Assembly: GCA_003254925.1 (NCBI GenBank) | Contig: QANZ01042340.1 | Coordinates: 72,005 to 136,004 of the forward strand | DNA: 64,000 nucleotides | Reading direction: 5' to 3' | Source: Chamaecrista fasciculata | Taxonomy: Eukaryota > Streptophyta > Magnoliopsida > Fabales > Fabaceae | In this document: one piece after another, positions 59,944 to 64,000 of the stretch | Layout of the letters: each line of letters starts with the position of its first letter | How positions within the stretch are numbered: the stretch's first letter is position 1 | Notes under the pieces: generated by a model | Told to the model about the DNA's origin: nothing | Databases searched by the model: none | The model's input: only the letters and a program-made list of their open reading frames with translations | Program-made: the position numbers and the translations under genes

Positions 59944-62136
59944 TGTTGGAGATTGTGCCCTAGGGCCAATCATTTTATAAATATGTTTTGAACATATTAA
60001 TTAATTTATGAAGATAAATTAATGGTTATCATATTATTAGCGTGTTTACTATGATAACAATCCTTGATTAATTATATGATAAATAAATCTAAAACTGTCC
60101 CTGGTCGATCATTTACGTGGGAGCGTAAGTGAACCAAGACCAGCATGACCTCGGTGTATAGAGATACATGCACTAGATGCTTCTCGAGAGTCATGGTGCA
60201 ATTATGTAAGGGTTACAAATTGCTGGACCGACCCGGAGAGTCCTGCATGGGTTTAGTCATAAGCGAGCCTCTCCTGTACACCTGTCACGATAGCCTTAGA
60301 CCTGAGGTCTTGACTATTCCGGCATTGTAGTTGTCAAACTTTGGCCTAGTCCAACGTTACCCGTAGCAGGGTAGCCATACAGGCTAGGTACGGGTTTGGT
60401 TGATTACCGTGCAAAGGAATGTGGTTGACCAAGATGGGATTTTGTCCCTCATTTAAGATGAGAGATATTTAACTGGCGCCCTCGATGAGTCTGTCCAAGA
60501 AATGCGTGGCCACGCTGGGAATTGGGACTAACTCAGGAAATCGAGAAAGTTGTGGTTTGGATTTTGGATGACATTCCCGTGCCTGATCCATGACCAAAAT
60601 ATCGTGAGACAATAGGAATTATGACAAGGTGGTATTTAGGTTAAATCGTTAAAGTCGTTAAAGCGATAACTCCCGTGTTTTGGGTAGTTGTGATGGCTTG
60701 CTAGAGTCCGCTCACAACTTGTGAGTCATAAAGATGATTTGCTGCCAACTTCACGTGAGGCCTGCTGGGTCACACATGAGCAGGATCAAGATGCTAATTT
60801 TTGGGACACGAATTAGGGTTAATTCGTGAGTCACTTAGGTGACACAATTTAGGACATAGTTAAATGTCTTAGGACATTAAATCTTGTCTTAAATAAATAT
60901 CTATGATTGAGGTTTTAAATTTGTTGGACAAATTTAAATTTAAATTAATTGTTAAATAGTTTTACAATTAAAATATTAGTGAATAAATAAATTAAATAAG
61001 TTTCCTAAAAATTAGGGAATTATTGATTTATTAAATTCACTAAAATTGGGAAACATAAGGATGAGGGTGGCGCCTCATTATCTTTATTTTTATTAATAGA
61101 AATTGTTTTTATTAATTAAATAAAGATAAGATAAATATCTTTTGGAAAAGATATAGGATTTGAATTAAAAGATATTAAGGTAATTCTTTTATTCAAAATT
61201 GTTAGGAATTAGTTATAACTACCTAAGGAGTTTGGGTTGTTATAAAATTCCTCCAAAAACTCCATGAGAATTTCGCCTACCCCCTTTCTTGGGATGGAAG
61301 ATTTGATCTTGCATTTTAGAGTTTGGGTCTAGGCTAAAGTCGATTTTTATATTTAAATATTAAAGTAATATTTAAATTATAAAATCAAATTCTCATGACT
61401 CATTCCAACCAATAGGATTTGAGCAAATTAAGATTTGATCTCAAGATTTGATCTTGGATAGTCAAATTCGAATTGGGCCTTTATTTTTGAATTATAATAT
61501 TAAGTTTAATATTATAAATCAAAAGATATTTTGAGATATCTAAAAGATATCCAATATCTTAGAGATATCCTAATTGGATTAGGATTCCCTAAAACTAGGA
61601 ATGAGAACACTATAAATAGAGGCACTAGGCGCCTATCTCAGAGACAATTCACAACACAGATCAATTCTTGGTCAGACCAAGAATTTCGCCTAGAGCACCT
61701 ATTGAGAGTGAAAAATCGCCTAGTCCTAATATTATGAGAGTGAGTCGATTTTCTTGAAGAAAGAGAATTGGACCTGCACCTGATAATATTAGTACTTCCC
61801 AATCAATCTTGATAATCAAGAACACTTCTTGATTATTCAAGAATCATAGATAGAGTTCCCGTATTCACTTGGGAAGAAGTGAAGGAGGCTAGCACCTAGG
61901 CATCTGCCAAACTGCTCGTGTGGATCACCGGTAGAGGAAGGACACTCAGTGGACTTCTCAAATTCGCGAACACGATAAGTCACCGATTGAAACTAGGTAA
62001 ACATCCTTTTCTTATCTGGTATAAACATAGTTAGTGGATCCTGGAAGGAATCACAGAGTTAGCTTTTAGTTTTATTTGCGTTTTAGTCCAAAATTTTTAA
62101 TTTCTTCCGCTGCGCTCCCTCTGTGATTTCCCAACA
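59944..62136 (+). mobile_element. Solo LTR, 2,193 bp, with 5-bp target duplication
   Basis: Begins TGTTGGAGATTG and ends TTCCCAACA (TG..CA with inverted TGTTGG/CCAACA ends). AAAGA occurs on both sides (59939-59943, 62137-62141). Removing it restores the Copia frame exactly (AVKD joined to PLWVNAM). No ORF of significance. Solo LTRs arise by recombination between the two LTRs of a full element. Unusually long for Copia; the parent family is unknown. Confidence 0.92.
61611..61619 (+). promoter_or_regulatory. TATA box of the solo LTR
   Basis: TATAAATAG about 525 bp before the LTR end, in the right orientation, the expected U3/R position. Short hairpin-forming GGCACTAGGCGCC follows. Confidence 0.6.
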
Positions 62137-63642
62137 AAAGATCCATTGTGGGTCAATGCCATGCATCAAGAACTTGATGCCTTAGAAAAGAATCAAACCT
62201 GGGAACTAACTTCTCTTCCTGCAGGCAAGCAACCCATTGGTTCCAAGTGGGTATATCGTGTCAAATATAACTCTGATGGCACTGTTGACAGGTTCAAAGC
62301 ACGATTAGTCGCCAAAGGCTATGATCAAAAAGCTGGTCTTGACTACTTTGAAAGCTTCTCTCCTGTTGCCAAAGTAGTCACTGTTCGCATTTTCCGTGCT
62401 CTAGCAACTTGCAGACAATGGCCAATTTGGCAATTAGACATCAATAATGCTTTCCTCCATGGATTTCTCAAGGAGGAAGTTTATCTTACACCACCTGAAG
62501 GCTATGATCGTGCTCTCCCTGGACAAGTTTGTAAGCTGCGAAAATCTCTCTATGGCCTTAAACAGGCATCTAGAGAATGGAATACTGAACTTACTGTGCA
62601 ACTTCTCAATTATGGTTTCACTCAGTCTTCCAATGATTTCTGTCTTTTCACTAAGGCATGCTCCAATGGTTTTATTGCCTTGCTTGTCTATGTTGATGAC
62701 ATTTTATTAACAGGACCAAATGAAACTGACTTACAAGCTGTCAAAGCTCATCTCCACTCTCTCTTCATCATCAAAGATTTGGGGCAAGCTAAGTATTTCT
62801 TGGGTGTTGAGATAGCTCGCAGCTCCACTGGTACATTCATTTGTCAACATAAATATATTTTAGACATCATTCGTGATACCAATCTTACTTCAGCCTCCAC
62901 TGTAGTGACCCCTCTTCCCAAAGGCCATAAATTTCAGACAGAATCACCCCCTTTACCTGATCCTGAACAATTTAGACGTCTTGTAGGACGCCTCCTTTAT
63001 CTAAATTTAACTCGCCCTGACATCACCTTTAGTGTTCAACAGCTAAGTCAGTTCATGGCTCAACCTACCGACTCTCACATGCATGCAGCCTTACATATTG
63101 TCCGATACCTTAAAGGAACTTCCACTCATGGCATCTTCTATTCCTCTGACTCTACCTTCCAATTGGAAGCCTACTGCGATAGTGACTGGGCTACATGCCC
63201 TCAAACACGAATATCCTTATCTGGTTATTGCCTTCTTCTTGGTTCCAATCCAATTTCTTGGAAAACCAAGAAGCAAACTACTGTTGCACGATCATCTTGT
63301 GAAGCCGAATATCGCAGCATGGCAAATGCAGTTTGTGAATTATTGTGGGTCACTTATCTTCTCAAAGATTTTCATATCACTCCTTCCACTCCAATTCCAC
63401 TTTGGTGTGACAATAAATCAGCTCTCCACATAGCCGCCAATCCAGTTCACCACGAAAGGACAAAACACATTGAGATAGACTGTCACATTGTTCGTGAAAG
63501 ATGCAAGGACAACTTCATAATTCCACAGCATATTCCTTCATCTCTTCAGCTCGCTGACTTGTTCATCAAGTCTCTTGCTTCACCTCAGTTGCACTCCCTT
63601 ATGACCAAGTTGAGGCTTGTTCCTCATGCGCCTCCAACTTGA
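62137..63642 (+). pseudogene. Copia pol, second part: reverse transcriptase and RNase H
   Basis: An open frame of about 500 codons to the stop at 63642. The reverse transcriptase has QLDINNAFLHGFLKEEVYL, KLRKSLYGLKQASREW and the catalytic ALLVYVDDILLTG. RNase H has AYCDSDWA, SLSGYCLLLG, SSCEAEYRSMA and LWCDNKSALHIA. The product would lack gag and protease, and integrase is frameshifted upstream, so the element is non-functional although this half is open. Confidence 0.92.
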
Positions 63643-63650
63643 GGAGGGGA

Positions 63651-63854
63651 TGTAGAGGATTATTTCCTAATTTTGTAAATATTTGTTGTATTTCTTATTA
63701 TAGCAGCTTCTAGATTTCCTTCTGATATGTTAGTTAGGACAGCTGTACATTCCGTTGGATTCTTTTTCTTTCCTCACATGCCTTAGAGCATGACGTGTAA
63801 ACTGTATATATTGTATGCTTCAGTAGTGGAATGAATCATCCATTTTCATTTACA
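63651..63854 (+). repeat. Copia 3' LTR, 204 bp
   Basis: Follows polypurine tract GAGGAGGGGA directly. Starts TGTAGAGG and ends TTTACA, giving TGTA/TACA inverted ends. The end is inferred from that match, as the 5' LTR is absent. Sequence after 63854 is AT-rich and shows nothing. Confidence 0.65.
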
Positions 63855-64000
63855 TATCATTTCGTGCAGTATTGATGATATTTATAGGTGTTTTAGTAGG
63901 AATTTATTAATAATTAAGTATTAGATTAAAGTGATGTTTTTAGAGAAATCGGTGATTTTTTTCATATAAACAGATACAAATAAGTTTACTTGTTATATCT

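Larger units (their letters stand above)
58668..63854 (+). mobile_element. Copia retrotransposon, 5'-truncated, interrupted by a solo LTR
   Basis: Domain order GAG-pre-integrase, integrase, reverse transcriptase, RNase H defines Ty1/Copia. The 5' LTR, gag and protease are missing: the sequence starts in the pre-integrase zone, fused to a kinase fragment. The interruption at 59944-62136 and a frameshift in integrase make it dead. The right end has a polypurine tract (63641-63650) and an LTR. Confidence 0.9.

Overview
The window is nuclear DNA of a flowering plant, almost certainly a eudicot. It is AT-rich, its genes have GT..AG introns, and most of the sequence is transposable elements. No bacterial, organellar, rRNA or tRNA gene was seen. 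Bases 1-721 and 45891-45913 are gaps. Isolated single Ns (6325, 8432, 17895, 21733, 42951, 44694, 48343, 54902, 56947) sit at repeats or at tandem duplications, so some local duplications may be assembly joins.

Host genes. All four lie on the minus strand, and only two are visible as long ORFs. (1) An eight-exon VAP27-type VAMP-associated protein gene runs from 17957 to 11613; its first exon is present twice, and one copy has a destroyed splice donor. (2) A predicted chloroplast multi-membrane-span protein (23207-22179) has a 5'UTR intron and a MITE at its promoter edge. (3) A two-exon small membrane-protein gene (37059-36890 joined to 30096-29514) has an intron that is mostly a 6-kb Helitron. 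(4) An intact 240-codon ORF of the 30K viral movement-protein type (43784-43062) has what looks like a host-style 5'UTR intron.

Mobile DNA. From 0 to 43 kb there are many foldback elements (MITEs). Six carry recognisable 8- or 9-bp target duplications, including a 1.38-kb element with 0.3-kb terminal repeats and a perfect 9-bp duplication. Three Helitrons are present. Two are short and of one family. The third, 30514-36506, has captured exon pieces of at least five recognisable cellular genes: proteasome alpha-2, beta-galactosidase, PRMT5, the NatB catalytic subunit NAA20 and a calmodulin-binding protein.

From 44 to 58 kb lie two related Mutator-like elements. Between them they show a two-gene layout: a MuDR-type transposase with zinc-finger, DDE, SWIM and CCHC domains, followed by a plant mobile domain (PMD) protein. 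Each copy is broken in a different way. Their ends carry an unusual run of back-to-back hairpins. A CACTA transposon end is embedded in the first copy. A 1.55-kb minisatellite with a 40-bp, GATC-rich unit lies between the two copies.

From 58.4 kb to the end, a fragment of a receptor-like kinase is fused in frame to a 5'-truncated Copia retrotransposon. The Copia pol gene is split by a 2.19-kb solo LTR with a perfect 5-bp target duplication, and ends at a short 3' LTR. The region therefore reads as a few small host genes pushed apart and remodelled by nested transposons.
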